Assembly (NCBI GenBank): GCA_964575845.1
Contig: CAZNSX010000002.1
Location: 653,376-717,375 of the forward strand
Reading direction: 5' to 3'
Length of the DNA stretch: 64,000 nt
Source of the DNA: CAZNSX01 sp964575845
GTDB taxonomy: Bacteria > UBA8248 > CAZNSX01
Under the pieces are notes generated by a model that did not search any database, was not told the DNA's origin, and was given only the letters and a program-made list of their open reading frames with translations. Shown here piece after piece: positions 8,302 through 17,330 of this stretch. The translations under genes and the position numbers were made by a program. How positions within the stretch are numbered: position 1 is the stretch's first letter; each line of letters begins with the position of its first letter.

Positions 8302-9291
8302 ATGGCATTTTCATTTCCGTCCAAGGTCGAGCTGGCCTGCTTGCCAACTCAAATAGAGGAGCTTTCCTCCCTGAGGGAGCGTATCGGTGTCAGGGTTTAT
8401 ATCAAGCGTGATGACGAGACGGGCTTTCTCTTGGGGGGAAACAAGGTGAGGAAGCTCGAGTATCTCCTCCATGAGGCCTTGGAAGGGAAGCACGATACGG
8501 TGGTTACTTGTGGAGGGGTGCAATCCAATCATGCCCGCGCAACAGCAGTGGCGGCGAGGCGCTTGGGCATGGGCTCCTTCCTCATCCTCAGGGGCCCGGA
8601 GGAATCACCTCTCGATGGGAACCTGCTTTTGGACAGGCTCGTGGGAGGGGAGGTCCGCTTCGTCACGCCTGAGCAGTATCGGGAGCGGGATGCCGTCTTC
8701 AGGGAGGTGGAGAAAGAACTGAGGGTCCGTGGAAGAAAGCCCTACCTCATACCCGAGGGGGGCTCCAACGCCCTGGGTGCCCTGGGATATGCCGCCATGG
8801 TGGGGGAGCTCAAGGGCCAGCTCATGGAGAAGGGGCTCAGCCTGGATGCCATAATCTGCGCGGATGGCTCCGGCGGAACCCACGCAGGCCTCCTCCTGGG
8901 ACGGGAGCTCTTCGGGCTCGAGGCAGAGGTCTTCGGCGTGAACGTCTGCGATGACGCCCCCTACTTTGTGGAGCGGATAAGCGCGATTTTGGAAGAAGCG
9001 AGGGATCGCTTTGGGCTTAAGGGCCCGGGAAGGGAGGAGATCCGAGTCATTGATGGCTATGTGGGAAGGGGCTATGCCCTGAATACCCGGGAGGAGCTTT
9101 CCCTGATAGCGGAGCTGGCCAGGACCGAAGGCGTCATCCTGGACGGAGTCTATACGGCCAAGGCCTTCCGCGGAATGATTGAGGAGCTCCGGAAAAACCC
9201 CGGCATCTTCGGCAAGACGATTCTCTTTCTCCACACGGGAGGGGTACTGGGGCTCTTTCCCAAGAGGCGTGAGCTGGCTGAACTTTTGTAA
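8302..9291 (+). CDS. D-cysteine desulfhydrase / ACC deaminase-family PLP enzyme
   Basis: 329 aa from ATG 8302; GAGGAG at 8291-8296 is correctly spaced for this start, better than for the GTG at 8299. Features of the DcyD/AcdS family: IKRDDETGFLLGGNKVRKLEY containing the PLP lysine, TCGGVQSNHARATA, and the glycine-rich ADGSGGTHAGLLLG. The reaction is probably alpha,beta-elimination of D-cysteine or deamination of ACC. It is the third fold-II PLP enzyme within 5.4 kb and is transcribed away from the other two. Substrate choice needs residues beyond what can be judged by eye. Confidence 0.82.
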   Translation: MAFSFPSKVELACLPTQIEELSSLRERIGVRVYIKRDDETGFLLGGNKVRKLEYLLHEALEGKHDTVVTCGGVQSNHARATAVAARRLGMGSFLILRGPEESPLDGNLLLDRLVGGEVRFVTPEQYRERDAVFREVEKELRVRGRKPYLIPEGGSNALGALGYAAMVGELKGQLMEKGLSLDAIICADGSGGTHAGLLLGRELFGLEAEVFGVNVCDDAPYFVERISAILEEARDRFGLKGPGREEIRVIDGYVGRGYALNTREELSLIAELARTEGVILDGVYTAKAFRGMIEELRKNPGIFGKTILFLHTGGVLGLFPKRRELAELL

Positions 9292-9598
9292 GAGTCCTCT
9301 TTGCACCCGCTCGCCCCATCTTAAGAGGAGTTAACAGACAAGAAAGCGGAAGAACCCCAGGTATAGTCCCGCCAAAGCCCCTCCTTCCCGGGGTGAATCC
9401 TCCCGTCTTCCACCTTCTATGATGCGGTCCTTAGAGTCGCGTGAGGCCCACTTTCTCGTTGTAATAGCGAGGGTTTTCTGGTAGGAGGTTCCAAGGGAAG
9501 CAAATATAGCGGAATGCTTAATCCTCCGGGTCGTTCGGCCCTTGCGCAACGCCTCTAAACCTCTCTGGCACTAGGACCCCCAGGGGAAGGAGGAAGCA
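9292..9598. other. intergenic region, no gene supported
   Basis: 307 bp. A 72-codon minus-strand frame (9331-9549) has no recognisable domain or ribosome site and was not accepted. The only structure noticed is a small hairpin, CTCGTT-GTAAT-AGCGAG at 9455-9471, followed by GGTTTTCT, possibly a weak terminator for the PLP gene. No tRNA-like fold was seen. Confidence 0.4.
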
Positions 9599-10228
9599 GT
9601 GGACCTTTTTGAAGTCATCGAAAGGAGGCGCACCATCCGGCGATACAGGGGACCCCCTGTCTCCAGGGAGCACATAAGACGCATCGTCTGGGCGGGCACC
9701 CGGGCTTCTAACGCCGGAAACCGCCAGATGTGGCAGTTCGTGGCCGTATCAAACCGTGAGATGATTGCTCGGATGGCCGACCTGGTTGAGGAGGCCATCA
9801 GGGAGCTCACCACCTGGCCGGCAGCCCAGGGGATGGAAAGCAAGATCCTCTCTACAATAGGCTACTCTACTTTCTTTAAAGATGCCCCGCTGGTGATCGC
9901 CGCATTTATGGGCGAATATCGGACCGCTACGGATGAGCTCTTCATAAAGGCGGGCTGCGATAAAGAGACCCACGACCGCCTGAGGGGTTGCCCCGGCATT
10001 CAGAGCGTTGCTGCGGCCCTGGCCCATATGCAACTGGCCGCAGATGCCCTGGGCTATGGCTCCTGCTGGCAGAGCGGACCTGTGGTGGCTGCGTCGGAGA
10101 TCGAGGAGCTTCTGGGTCTGAGGGGTGTGGCCCAGCTTGTGGCCTTGCTCTCGGTTGGCATTCCGGCCGAAGAGCCGCCCCCGCGGCCGCGAAGGGCTCT
10201 GGAGGATGTGTTGCAGATAATAGATTAG
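9599..10228 (+). CDS. nitroreductase-family flavoprotein
   Basis: 209 aa with a GTG start at 9599 behind GAAGGAGGAAGCA. The N-terminal MDLFEVIERRRTIRRYRG and AGTRASNAGNRQMWQF give the FMN-binding pattern of the nitroreductase superfamily; LAADALGYGSCWQSGPV is the usual C-terminal FMN/dimer segment. A cysteine-containing insertion (KAGCDKETHDRLRGCPG) lies near residue 120. Members reduce nitro groups, quinones, flavins or enones. It directly precedes the HD-GYP regulator (27 bp), so co-transcription is likely without an obvious functional link. Confidence 0.85.
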   Translation: MDLFEVIERRRTIRRYRGPPVSREHIRRIVWAGTRASNAGNRQMWQFVAVSNREMIARMADLVEEAIRELTTWPAAQGMESKILSTIGYSTFFKDAPLVIAAFMGEYRTATDELFIKAGCDKETHDRLRGCPGIQSVAAALAHMQLAADALGYGSCWQSGPVVAASEIEELLGLRGVAQLVALLSVGIPAEEPPPRPRRALEDVLQIID

Positions 10229-10255
10229 GGCTGTGATCCAGGGAGGTGAGAGGAT

Positions 10256-11383
10256 TTGTCCAAGGAGCGGGTCTTGGTGGTGGACGATGAGCAGGAGCTG
10301 TGCGAATACTTCGCGCGCATTCTGGAAGATGAATATGAGGTTGAAGTCCTCCAGGATAGCCGCCGGGTCCTTGATACGGTGCAGGCCTATCAGCCGCGCC
10401 TCGTCCTTCTGGACTACCTGATGCCCGAGATGGATGGCCTGGAGGTTCTTCTCCAGATGAACCTCCGGTTCGAGGAGGTGGGAGTGATGATGCTCACGGG
10501 AGCCGGCAGCGAAGAGCTGGCATCCCGTGCGGTTAACTTGGGAGCGGTGGGCTATCTCATAAAACCTATCATGCCTCAAGAGCTCCGCAGGAGCCTGAGG
10601 GGCGCTCTTGAACGGCTGAAACGCAGGGAAGGCCAGAGACTCCGCTTGCAGGAAACCATCCGGGAGCTTGAGGAGCACACCCTCAGTCTGGAGAATCAGC
10701 TGGAGCACAATGCTGAGGAGATCATCAAGACGCAGAACGCCGCCATCTTCACCCTCGCTCGGCTGGCCGAATATCGGGACCATGATACCGGCGCTCATCT
10801 GGAGCGCATGCGTATTTTCAGCCTCATCCTTGCCGATACCCTGAAGAAGACCTCCCCTCACGGGGGCCTGATCACCGATGCCTATGTCTTCTCGCTCTCC
10901 CTCTCCAGCATCCTGCACGACATCGGGAAGGTGGGAATCCCCGACGCTATCCTCCTCAAGACGGGCCGCCTCACAGGGCAGGAGTTTGAGGTCATGAAGA
11001 CCCACACCACCATCGGGGCCAACGCCCTTGCAGTAGCCGAAAAGAACCTGCCCCCGCAGTCCTTCCTCAGTATGGGTCGGGAGATCTGCCTCTGCCATCA
11101 CGAGAGGTGGGATGGAAAGGGCTATCCCAGGAGGCTGAGGCGTGATGAAATACCCCTCTCGGCCCGTATCATAACCCTGGCTGACGTCTACGACTCCCTC
11201 ACCAGCCGCCGCCCCTACAAACAGGCCTACTCCCATGAGGTGGCCCGGGACTATGTCGTGAACAGCTCCGAGAGGCACTTTGATCCCGCCGTGGTTGAGG
11301 CCTTTTCGGAAATGGAGAGTGAGTTCCGCAAAATCCAGCAGGCGAGCTGGGAGCTGGGGGAGGATGACCTTCCCGAGATTTGA
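10256..11383 (+). CDS. response regulator with HD-GYP c-di-GMP phosphodiesterase domain
   Basis: 375 aa, TTG start at 10256 after GGAGGTGAG. Residues 1-120 are a receiver with acidic pair D10-D11, phospho-acceptor D53 (LLDYLMPEMDG) and lysine in YLIKP. A coiled linker (about 120-165) leads to an HD-GYP domain with HDIGKVGIPD and HHERWDGKGYP intact, so active hydrolysis of c-di-GMP is expected. No partner kinase is adjacent. Its presence makes c-di-GMP signalling likely in this organism, relevant to the leader RNA at 47.2 kb. Confidence 0.92.
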   Translation: MSKERVLVVDDEQELCEYFARILEDEYEVEVLQDSRRVLDTVQAYQPRLVLLDYLMPEMDGLEVLLQMNLRFEEVGVMMLTGAGSEELASRAVNLGAVGYLIKPIMPQELRRSLRGALERLKRREGQRLRLQETIRELEEHTLSLENQLEHNAEEIIKTQNAAIFTLARLAEYRDHDTGAHLERMRIFSLILADTLKKTSPHGGLITDAYVFSLSLSSILHDIGKVGIPDAILLKTGRLTGQEFEVMKTHTTIGANALAVAEKNLPPQSFLSMGREICLCHHERWDGKGYPRRLRRDEIPLSARIITLADVYDSLTSRRPYKQAYSHEVARDYVVNSSERHFDPAVVEAFSEMESEFRKIQQASWELGEDDLPEI

Positions 11384-11425
11384 GGGGCTCGGCTTATTTT
11401 TAAGCTTGAGGAAGAAAGGGAAGAG

Positions 11426-12409
11426 ATGGTGGAGGGCAAGGGAGGCCCCCCCTGGAGTTTTCCCGGCGGGAAACGGTACAGGAGCTTGGGCTCCCACCTG
11501 AGAGAACTCTTCGGCTGCCGAGTCCAAAAGGTGACCCTGGATGCCGGTTTCAGTTGCCCTAACCGGGATGGGCTGAAGGGGAAGGAGGGCTGCCTCTACT
11601 GCAACAACATGGCCTTCAGCCCCGCAAACAGGCGAAGGGGAAGGAAGCTCGAAGCTCAGCTCGGGGAGGGGATAGAGCTAGCAAGGAAGCGCCTCGGCGC
11701 GGAAAAATTCATAGCTTACTTTCAGCCCTATTCCAATACCTATGGAGAGCTACCCCGCCTTAGGGCCGCATATGACGTTGTCCTGGGGTTCCCCGAAGTA
11801 GTGGGACTTTCCATCGGCACCAGACCTGACTGCGTCCCAGACCCCGTTCTCGAACTCATTAGGAGCTACACCACCAGATATTACGTTTGTGCAGAGTTTG
11901 GACTTCAGTCCTGCCACGATGAGACCCTGCGCCTCATAAACCGAGGCCACACCTTCTCTGATTTTGAGGATGCCGTGGTCAGGGCCCGGGGGAAGGGAAT
12001 ACGCATCTGCGCCCATATCATCCTGGGCCTTCCGGGCGAGGGTCCGCGGGAGATGATGGAGACGGCCCGGCGGCTCGCGGCCCTGCCGGTAGGGGGCATA
12101 AAAATCCATCCCCTGCATGTGGTCAAGGATAGCTCCCTTGAGATGCTCTACAGGGCGGGAGGAGTGAAGCTCCTTGAGGGAGAAGAATATGTGGAGCTGG
12201 TCTGCGATTTCCTGGAGCTTATGCCTCAGGGTATGGTGGTCGAACGCCTCACGGGCGAGGCACCCCGGGAGATGCTCCTTTCGCCCCTTTGGTGTCTTGA
12301 TAAGGGAGGGCTCCTTGAGGCAATTGACCTGGAGCTGGAGCGAAGGGGAAGCTATCAGGGGAGGAGATTCTCTCGGGAAGGTGCTGCCTTATCCTCGTGC
12401 GGAGGTTAA
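11426..12409 (+). CDS. TIGR01212-type radical SAM protein (YhcC-like)
   Basis: 327 aa. The cluster cysteines are arranged in the extended spacing of this family: C in FSCPNRDG and CLYC in GCLYCNN. YFQPYSNTYG and GLSIGTRPDCV are also family hallmarks. YhcC-like proteins are widespread radical SAM enzymes without a firmly assigned reaction. The gene follows the HD-GYP regulator by 42 bp and ends convergently with the FmdB-type gene. Confidence 0.88.
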   Translation: MVEGKGGPPWSFPGGKRYRSLGSHLRELFGCRVQKVTLDAGFSCPNRDGLKGKEGCLYCNNMAFSPANRRRGRKLEAQLGEGIELARKRLGAEKFIAYFQPYSNTYGELPRLRAAYDVVLGFPEVVGLSIGTRPDCVPDPVLELIRSYTTRYYVCAEFGLQSCHDETLRLINRGHTFSDFEDAVVRARGKGIRICAHIILGLPGEGPREMMETARRLAALPVGGIKIHPLHVVKDSSLEMLYRAGGVKLLEGEEYVELVCDFLELMPQGMVVERLTGEAPREMLLSPLWCLDKGGLLEAIDLELERRGSYQGRRFSREGAALSSCGG

Positions 12410-12468
12410 GAGGAGATTACAATTTTCCTCGATACTGCTCCCAGAGTGGGGACATCCTTGTACCGGCC

Positions 12469-12801
12469 CTAAAGCTCATCCAGAAGCTTTCCAGACCTTC
12501 CTTTCTCCAGTGTCTCTTCAAAGCTATCCCCAAGGTCAACACCTAGCTCCTGGGCCCGCTTTTTGGCCCAGAGCCCCACGTTTCGGGGGTCCTTGTAGTA
12601 GCTGAGGTCTCGGGGGCTTTTCGGGTCGAAATCCTCCAAGCGCTGGCCCTCGGTGCGGTGAAAGGCGCAACGGGAGATGATGCGCTTGAGGTGTTCGCCT
12701 CCGCATCCCTTGCAGCGGAGGCCTCTCTCCTGCCCGGCTTTCATGACGAGAAAGCCCGAGACCCGGCGGCAGTCTTCGCATTCATACTCGTAGATGGGCA
12801 C
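12469..12801 (-). CDS. FmdB-family zinc-ribbon protein
   Basis: 110 aa. MPIYEYECEDC at the N-terminus and CKGCGGEHLKRIIS form the single zinc ribbon of the FmdB/CxxC regulatory family; the rest is charged and of low conservation. The function is a presumed small metal-binding or regulatory protein. It lies 12 bp after aroA on the same strand. Confidence 0.8.
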   Translation of the reverse strand: MPIYEYECEDCRRVSGFLVMKAGQERGLRCKGCGGEHLKRIISRCAFHRTEGQRLEDFDPKSPRDLSYYKDPRNVGLWAKKRAQELGVDLGDSFEETLEKGRSGKLLDEL

Positions 12802-12813
12802 CTTCTCCTCCCT

Positions 12814-14085
12814 TCACTCCCTGAGCTCCATCCCCGCGCCCAAAGCCCTCATGAGCCCTACAAAATTGGGAAAGGTGACGGAGATGGCCTCCGCGCTATC
12901 AACCTCGGTTCTTCCCTCGGAGGCCAGACCCGCGACCGCAAGGGCCATAACCACCCGGTGGTCTCCAAAAGCCTGGAGCCGGGCGCCTCTGAGATTGGTG
13001 CCTTCTACCTCGAGGCCATCGGGAAGTTCCCTCACCCTTGCGCCAAGAAGGGATAGGTTGAGAGCCATGGCCGCTATGCGGTCGGTCTCCTTGATGCGCG
13101 CCTGGGGCACGTTGCGCAAGGTTGTCTTCCCCTCGGCCCTGGCACCAAGGACCGCCATCACCGGAAGAAGGTCTGGGGAGTCGTTAAGGTCGAGCTCTAC
13201 CCCCCTGAGCTCCCCTCCCTTAACGAGGATTCTTCCTTCTCCTTCTTCCACCTGAGCCCCCATCTCCCTGAGGTATACCACCATTACCTTATCTCCCTGA
13301 GGGTCTTCCATATTGAGGCCTCTGAGTGTGATGGTGGAGCCCGTTATGGCCGCGGCCGCCAGGAAAAAGGCGGCCGAAGAAAAATCAGAAGGAATTCCTT
13401 CCCTGAAGGGACTGTAAGCCTGCCCCCCAGGGATGAAGAATTGCTCCCATCCCTCTCTCTCGTAGCGGATTCTCTGTCGATTTAGCCACCAAAGGGTCAT
13501 CTCAACATAGGGGCGCTCTCGGAGCTCATCCACAGTGAGCTCCGTATCTCCCTGTGCCAGTGGGCAATTGATAAGGAGGCTCGTCGTATACTGGGAGGTG
13601 ATTCCGGCTACTTGAGCCTTTCCACCCCTTAGCCTTCCCCTCACGACGGCGGGGAGACAGCCGTTTCCCCTTGTGGAGAAGGCCTCGGCGCCCAAGGCAC
13701 TCAGGGCATCCAGCAGAGGACCCATCGGCCTCTTGCGGGTCTGTGCGTCCCCGGTGAAGACCGAATACCCTTCGGCCAGGGCGGCGCTTCCCAGGCCTAT
13801 ACGGCAGGAGGTTCCCGAGTTGCCCACATCTATGACATCTTCGGCCACTCGGGGCACCCCACCCCTACCCTCGACGAGCCAGCGGCCCTCCTCAAGCTCT
13901 ACTCTTGCCCCGAGAGCGCGGTAAAGGCCCACGGCCGAGAGACCGTCGGCTGAGGCCAAGGGGTTGATGATCTCGGAGGTTCCTTGGGCCAGTGCCGCCA
14001 GGGCCACCGCCCTTATGGTGTGGGACTTTGAGGCCGGAATGAGCGCCTCTCCTGCAAGGCTTGACTTTTCCACCACGAGCCTCAT
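12814..14085 (-). CDS. aroA: 3-phosphoshikimate 1-carboxyvinyltransferase (EPSP synthase)
   Basis: 423 aa, full length. Motifs: the N-terminal PASKSHTIRAVALAALA, the PEP-site GNSGTSCRIGLGSAAL, TGDAQTRKRPMGPLLDAL, the second-domain ITSQYTTSLLI, RIKETDRIAAMA and the C-terminal FGDHRVVMALAVAG. It joins shikimate-3-phosphate and PEP in aromatic amino acid synthesis. No other shikimate gene is near. PASKSH replaces the more common PGSKS but retains the lysine. Confidence 0.95.
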   Translation of the reverse strand: MRLVVEKSSLAGEALIPASKSHTIRAVALAALAQGTSEIINPLASADGLSAVGLYRALGARVELEEGRWLVEGRGGVPRVAEDVIDVGNSGTSCRIGLGSAALAEGYSVFTGDAQTRKRPMGPLLDALSALGAEAFSTRGNGCLPAVVRGRLRGGKAQVAGITSQYTTSLLINCPLAQGDTELTVDELRERPYVEMTLWWLNRQRIRYEREGWEQFFIPGGQAYSPFREGIPSDFSSAAFFLAAAAITGSTITLRGLNMEDPQGDKVMVVYLREMGAQVEEGEGRILVKGGELRGVELDLNDSPDLLPVMAVLGARAEGKTTLRNVPQARIKETDRIAAMALNLSLLGARVRELPDGLEVEGTNLRGARLQAFGDHRVVMALAVAGLASEGRTEVDSAEAISVTFPNFVGLMRALGAGMELRE

Positions 14086-14097
14086 GGCCCTCGCTCC

Positions 14098-14448
14098 TCA
14101 GGCATCCTCCTGCCAGTAGCTGCTTGTCGTCATCTTTCGGTGCTCTTCCTCGTGGCAATAGGCACAGAGGTTCTCCCAGTTGCTCCCATCCGGAGGGTTA
14201 TTGTTGGGGTTTCCGTCCTTATGGTGGACGGTGAGCAGGTGGAGCTCAGAGGCCTCAAACTCCCGGGCACATCGGGCACAAATCCACCCGTAGACGCGGA
14301 GGGACTGCTCGCGGTAGCTCTCCCGCCGCTCCCCGACCAGTTCCTTGGCGAATTTCTTTGGATCGAGGTCTCGGGCGGCCCCGGCCCCTTCCCGAGATAT
14401 GCCCCCTGAAGTCTTCCCCCCCCTCTTCCTGAAGCTCCTCTTGGCCAT
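14098..14448 (-). CDS. YajD-like HNH nuclease-family protein
   Basis: 116 aa from ATG 14448, five bases after a GGGGGAG ribosome site; an in-frame GTG at 14454 abuts that site and is less likely. The C-terminal half has C-x2-C (ICARCAREF), LLTVHHKDGNPNNN and NLCAYCHEEEH, the zinc-supported HNH (beta-beta-alpha-metal) fold of YajD/McrA-like proteins. The N-terminus is basic. The target is unknown; nothing ties it to a restriction or phage module here. Confidence 0.8.
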   Translation of the reverse strand: MAKRSFRKRGGKTSGGISREGAGAARDLDPKKFAKELVGERRESYREQSLRVYGWICARCAREFEASELHLLTVHHKDGNPNNNPPDGSNWENLCAYCHEEEHRKMTTSSYWQEDA

Positions 14449-14506
14449 AGACACTCCCCCTTCCCCGCCCCAAGAATGTGGATCGCACTCTATTATCTCT
14501 CAATAT

Positions 14507-14515
14507 ATTATATCA
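14507..14515 (-). promoter_or_regulatory. extended -10 promoter candidate
   Basis: Read on the minus strand, this is TG-A-TATAAT, a perfect extended -10 element inside an AT-rich patch about 60 bp upstream of the HNH gene. No good -35 is seen, as is common for extended -10 promoters. It could drive the HNH-aroA-FmdB run. Confidence 0.4.
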
Positions 14516-14600
14516 ACGAGAGCGCCCTTAAGAAGAGTCCAACAGAATTGAAGGCAAGATCCAACTCCTAGCCTGCTTATAGCCCCGATACCCTTTCTTT

Positions 14601-15791
14601 TCAACCCACTTCTTCAACCCGGAAGATGAAGAATTTGAGATAGCGGGTCTCGGGAACGGCCAGGAGGACGGGATGGTCGAGGGGCTGGCCGCCCTCGTGG
14701 AGGAGCTTGAGGCGGCGCCGGGAATCACGCGCTGCCTCACTGAGGATAGCCCAAAATTCCTCGCGGCCAAGGCGCGCGGAGCAGGAGCTTGTGGCCAGGA
14801 GACCCCCCGGTCTTAAGAGCTTAAGGGCCCTCAGGTTCAGCTCCTTATAAGCCCTTCGGGCGCCGGGGAGTGAGCTGGCACCTCTGGCCATGGCGGGTGG
14901 GTCGAGGATGATGCCATCAAAGGAAGCCCCCCTCGCCTCAAAAGCCCTGAGCATGTCAAAGCAATTAGAGGCCAGAAACGCCCAGGGGATCGAGAAACGA
15001 TTGAGCTCAAAGTGTTTCCTAGCGAGAGCCAGGGAGCCCGGGGAAATGTCTACCCCGATAACCCTCGCCGCCCTCTCCGCCGCATGGGCCGAAAAGGCCC
15101 CCGAATAGCAGAAGCAGTCCAGGATATTCCCCCGAAACCAGCGCCCCACAGCACGGCGGTTCTCCCGCTGGTCGAGGAAAAAGCCTGTCTTCTGGCCCCG
15201 AGCCACATCCACAAGAAAGGTGAGCCCATCCTCAAAAATAGGGATCCGCTCGGGCACTTCCCCCCAGAGCAGGCCTGAGGCCTCAGGCAGGCCCTCCAGG
15301 CGGCGGGAGGGGATGTCGCTCCGCTCATAAATCCCACTGGGTGAGAGAGTCTCAAGGAGGATGGGGAGAATGTCCTCTCGCCGCCTTTCCATTCCAAGGG
15401 TGGATAGCTGCACTACGAGATAATTCCCGTAAAGGTCCACTATGAGTCCCGGCAGGCCATCCCCCTCAGAGAAGACTGCCCTGTAAGCATTCGTCCCATT
15501 TAGGTGATGGCGGCGCTCATCCACACTCGCGATGATTCTGCTGCGGAAGAAGGCTTTATCTATGGGCTCATCCTGCCGTGTCAGGAGGCGGACAACGATC
15601 TCCGAGTGGGGGTTTATGTAGCCTCTGCCCAGAAGGTAGCCCCCTGAGTTCCGGACATTTACTATGTCCCCTGGCGCGGGTTCTCCGGCCAACCGCCCGA
15701 CCTCGGAGCGGTAGACCCAGGGATGGCCGGCCTCCACCCTGGGAGGCCGATGGGCCTTGAGATAGACGGTAGGGGAGCGCGGCCCTTGCAT
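14601..15791 (-). CDS. RlmI/RlmK-like 23S rRNA cytosine methyltransferase
   Basis: 396 aa. An N-terminal PUA domain (HPWVYRSEV, GDIVNVRNSGGYLLGRGY) precedes a Rossmann methyltransferase with GYxNP-type linker, FFLDQRENR, the SAM loop ILDCFCYSGAFSAHAA and the catalytic DPPAMA. These match the RlmI family, which makes m5C in 23S rRNA. It is expressed alone, divergent from the YhaM-like gene. Confidence 0.88.
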   Translation of the reverse strand: MQGPRSPTVYLKAHRPPRVEAGHPWVYRSEVGRLAGEPAPGDIVNVRNSGGYLLGRGYINPHSEIVVRLLTRQDEPIDKAFFRSRIIASVDERRHHLNGTNAYRAVFSEGDGLPGLIVDLYGNYLVVQLSTLGMERRREDILPILLETLSPSGIYERSDIPSRRLEGLPEASGLLWGEVPERIPIFEDGLTFLVDVARGQKTGFFLDQRENRRAVGRWFRGNILDCFCYSGAFSAHAAERAARVIGVDISPGSLALARKHFELNRFSIPWAFLASNCFDMLRAFEARGASFDGIILDPPAMARGASSLPGARRAYKELNLRALKLLRPGGLLATSSCSARLGREEFWAILSEAARDSRRRLKLLHEGGQPLDHPVLLAVPETRYLKFFIFRVEEVG

Positions 15792-15957
15792 GGAAGCTCT
15801 TTAAAGTCCCTTCGGAAAAATGGATATACCTGCGATTTCCCCATATATTACCACCGCACGCCCTCACTCGATGCCATACTCGGAGGGCAAAATTTATTGG
15901 AAGCTCCGTGGATAATGCCCTAAAATAAAAAAAGCTGGCTTGGAGAGGGAAAATTTC

Positions 15958-16923
15958 ATGCAGCTCATCGAAACTTTTAAGCCGGGCGAAGAGGTAACCT
16001 CTTTCTTTCTTGTGGGGGGAAAGAGTATCCGGGACTCCCGCCAAGGAAGGCCCTTTCTTGAACTCAGCCTCAAGGACTGCTCCGGTTCCATCCAGGCTAA
16101 GCTCTGGGATGTGCCTGAAGATCTGGCCCAATCTGTGAATCCGGGTGACTATGTGAAGGTCATGGGTCGGGTGGAGCTTTTCAACGAGGTCTCCCAATTC
16201 ATAATTAAGCGCATTCGTCATGTGGAGGAGGGAGACTGGTCCCAGGGCTTTGATGAAACCTATCTTTTCGAGAGCACCGAGGGGGATGTCGAGGCCATGT
16301 GGGAGGAGCTCCTCTCTATGGCTGGCGGGCTGGCTCCGCCTCTGGGTGAGCTGGTTAGGGGTATCCTCACGGACTACCAGGAAAAGATGCGCCTCTGGCC
16401 CGGTGCCCGCAATATCCATCACCCCTTCCTGGGAGGTCTCTTGGAGCACACCCTCTCTGTTGCCAAGAGCTGCGAGTATTTTTCCGAAAAATACGGCGTC
16501 GAGCGAGATCTTCTGGTTGCAGGGGGGATCCTGCACGACTTAGGAAAGCTCCTTGAGCTCACCATAGAAGGGGGCCTCGATTACACCGTGGAGGGAAAGC
16601 TCATGGGCCACATGGTTCTTGGCCGCGACCTCGTGAGGGATAAGGCTCGGGAGATAGCTGAATTTCCCCAGGAGACCCTCCTCCGGCTGGAGCACATGGT
16701 CCTCAGCCATCAGGGTCAGCTTGAGTGGAAATCCCCCGTGGTGCCCATGAGCCTTGAGGCTTTAATCCTTCACTACGCTGATGACTTGGACGCTAAGGTG
16801 AATATCGTCAAGCGGGCCATAGCCCAAGACAGGGGTGGAGGGCCCTTCACCGAGTGGCATAGGGTTTTGCAGAGGGAGATTTTTAAAGGACTACCCCCGC
16901 AGACTGAAGCGGAAGAGGAGTGA
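15958..16923 (+). CDS. YhaM-like 3'-5' exoribonuclease (OB fold + HD domain)
   Basis: 321 aa from ATG 15958, which is well spaced from GGAGAGGG at 15942-15948; the in-frame TTG at 15940 overlaps that site. Residues about 10-90 form an OB-type nucleic-acid-binding domain (SGSIQAKLWD), and residues about 150-290 an HD hydrolase with HHPFLGGLLEHTLSV, GGILHDLGK and HYADDLDAK. This order is that of YhaM/CBF1 exoribonucleases. It is followed by the small b5-like gene. Confidence 0.85.
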   Translation: MQLIETFKPGEEVTSFFLVGGKSIRDSRQGRPFLELSLKDCSGSIQAKLWDVPEDLAQSVNPGDYVKVMGRVELFNEVSQFIIKRIRHVEEGDWSQGFDETYLFESTEGDVEAMWEELLSMAGGLAPPLGELVRGILTDYQEKMRLWPGARNIHHPFLGGLLEHTLSVAKSCEYFSEKYGVERDLLVAGGILHDLGKLLELTIEGGLDYTVEGKLMGHMVLGRDLVRDKAREIAEFPQETLLRLEHMVLSHQGQLEWKSPVVPMSLEALILHYADDLDAKVNIVKRAIAQDRGGGPFTEWHRVLQREIFKGLPPQTEAEEE

Positions 16924-17085
16924 GCCCGGAAAGCGCTCCTGACTCATCTTCCCGGCTGCGATGTCGGGGGGGTTGTTTGTCCCCACAGAGTCCCTCCGGT
17001 GAACTCTCAGTTATCTCCAGTCCGGCGGGGAACTCTTCGGCCGGATTCATGCTCTCCAATCAGTGGGAAGCTGAAGGAGAAAGCC

Positions 17086-17319
17086 ATGGCAGAGCGCTTC
17101 GATAGGGAGACCCTTCGCCAGTTCGATGGGAGTGACGGAAAGCCCGTCTATATCGCCTACCAGGGGAAAGTTTACGATGTGACGGAAAGCCCCCTTTTTG
17201 CTGATGGCGAGCATTTCGAGCATTTCGCCGGAGTGGACCTGACCGAGGCCATTGAGGATGCTCCCCATGGTGATGAGCTCCTGGGGGAATTTGCCGTGGT
17301 GGGCGATTACGAAGAGTGA
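17086..17319 (+). CDS. small cytochrome b5-like haem/steroid-binding protein
   Basis: 77 aa from ATG 17086 after GAAGGAGAAAG. PVYIAYQGKVYDVTESPLF and GEHFEHFAGVDLTEAIEDAP match the stand-alone bacterial cytochrome-b5-like family; the His residues of HFEHF are candidate ligands. These small soluble proteins are poorly characterised. No signal peptide is seen, so it is probably cytoplasmic. The 162 bp before it hold nothing recognisable. It ends 11 bp from the convergent recD2 stop. Confidence 0.8.
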   Translation: MAERFDRETLRQFDGSDGKPVYIAYQGKVYDVTESPLFADGEHFEHFAGVDLTEAIEDAPHGDELLGEFAVVGDYEE

Positions 17320-17330
17320 AGTTTCGGGGA

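Noticed and set aside
9331..9549. 72-codon minus-strand frame in an intergenic region
   Set aside because: No convincing start signal, basic composition and no recognisable fold.
9749..11527. 592-codon minus-strand open frame
   Set aside because: It lies opposite the nitroreductase and HD-GYP genes, whose motifs are complete; the antisense translation has no recognisable domain and is a product of GC-rich codon bias.
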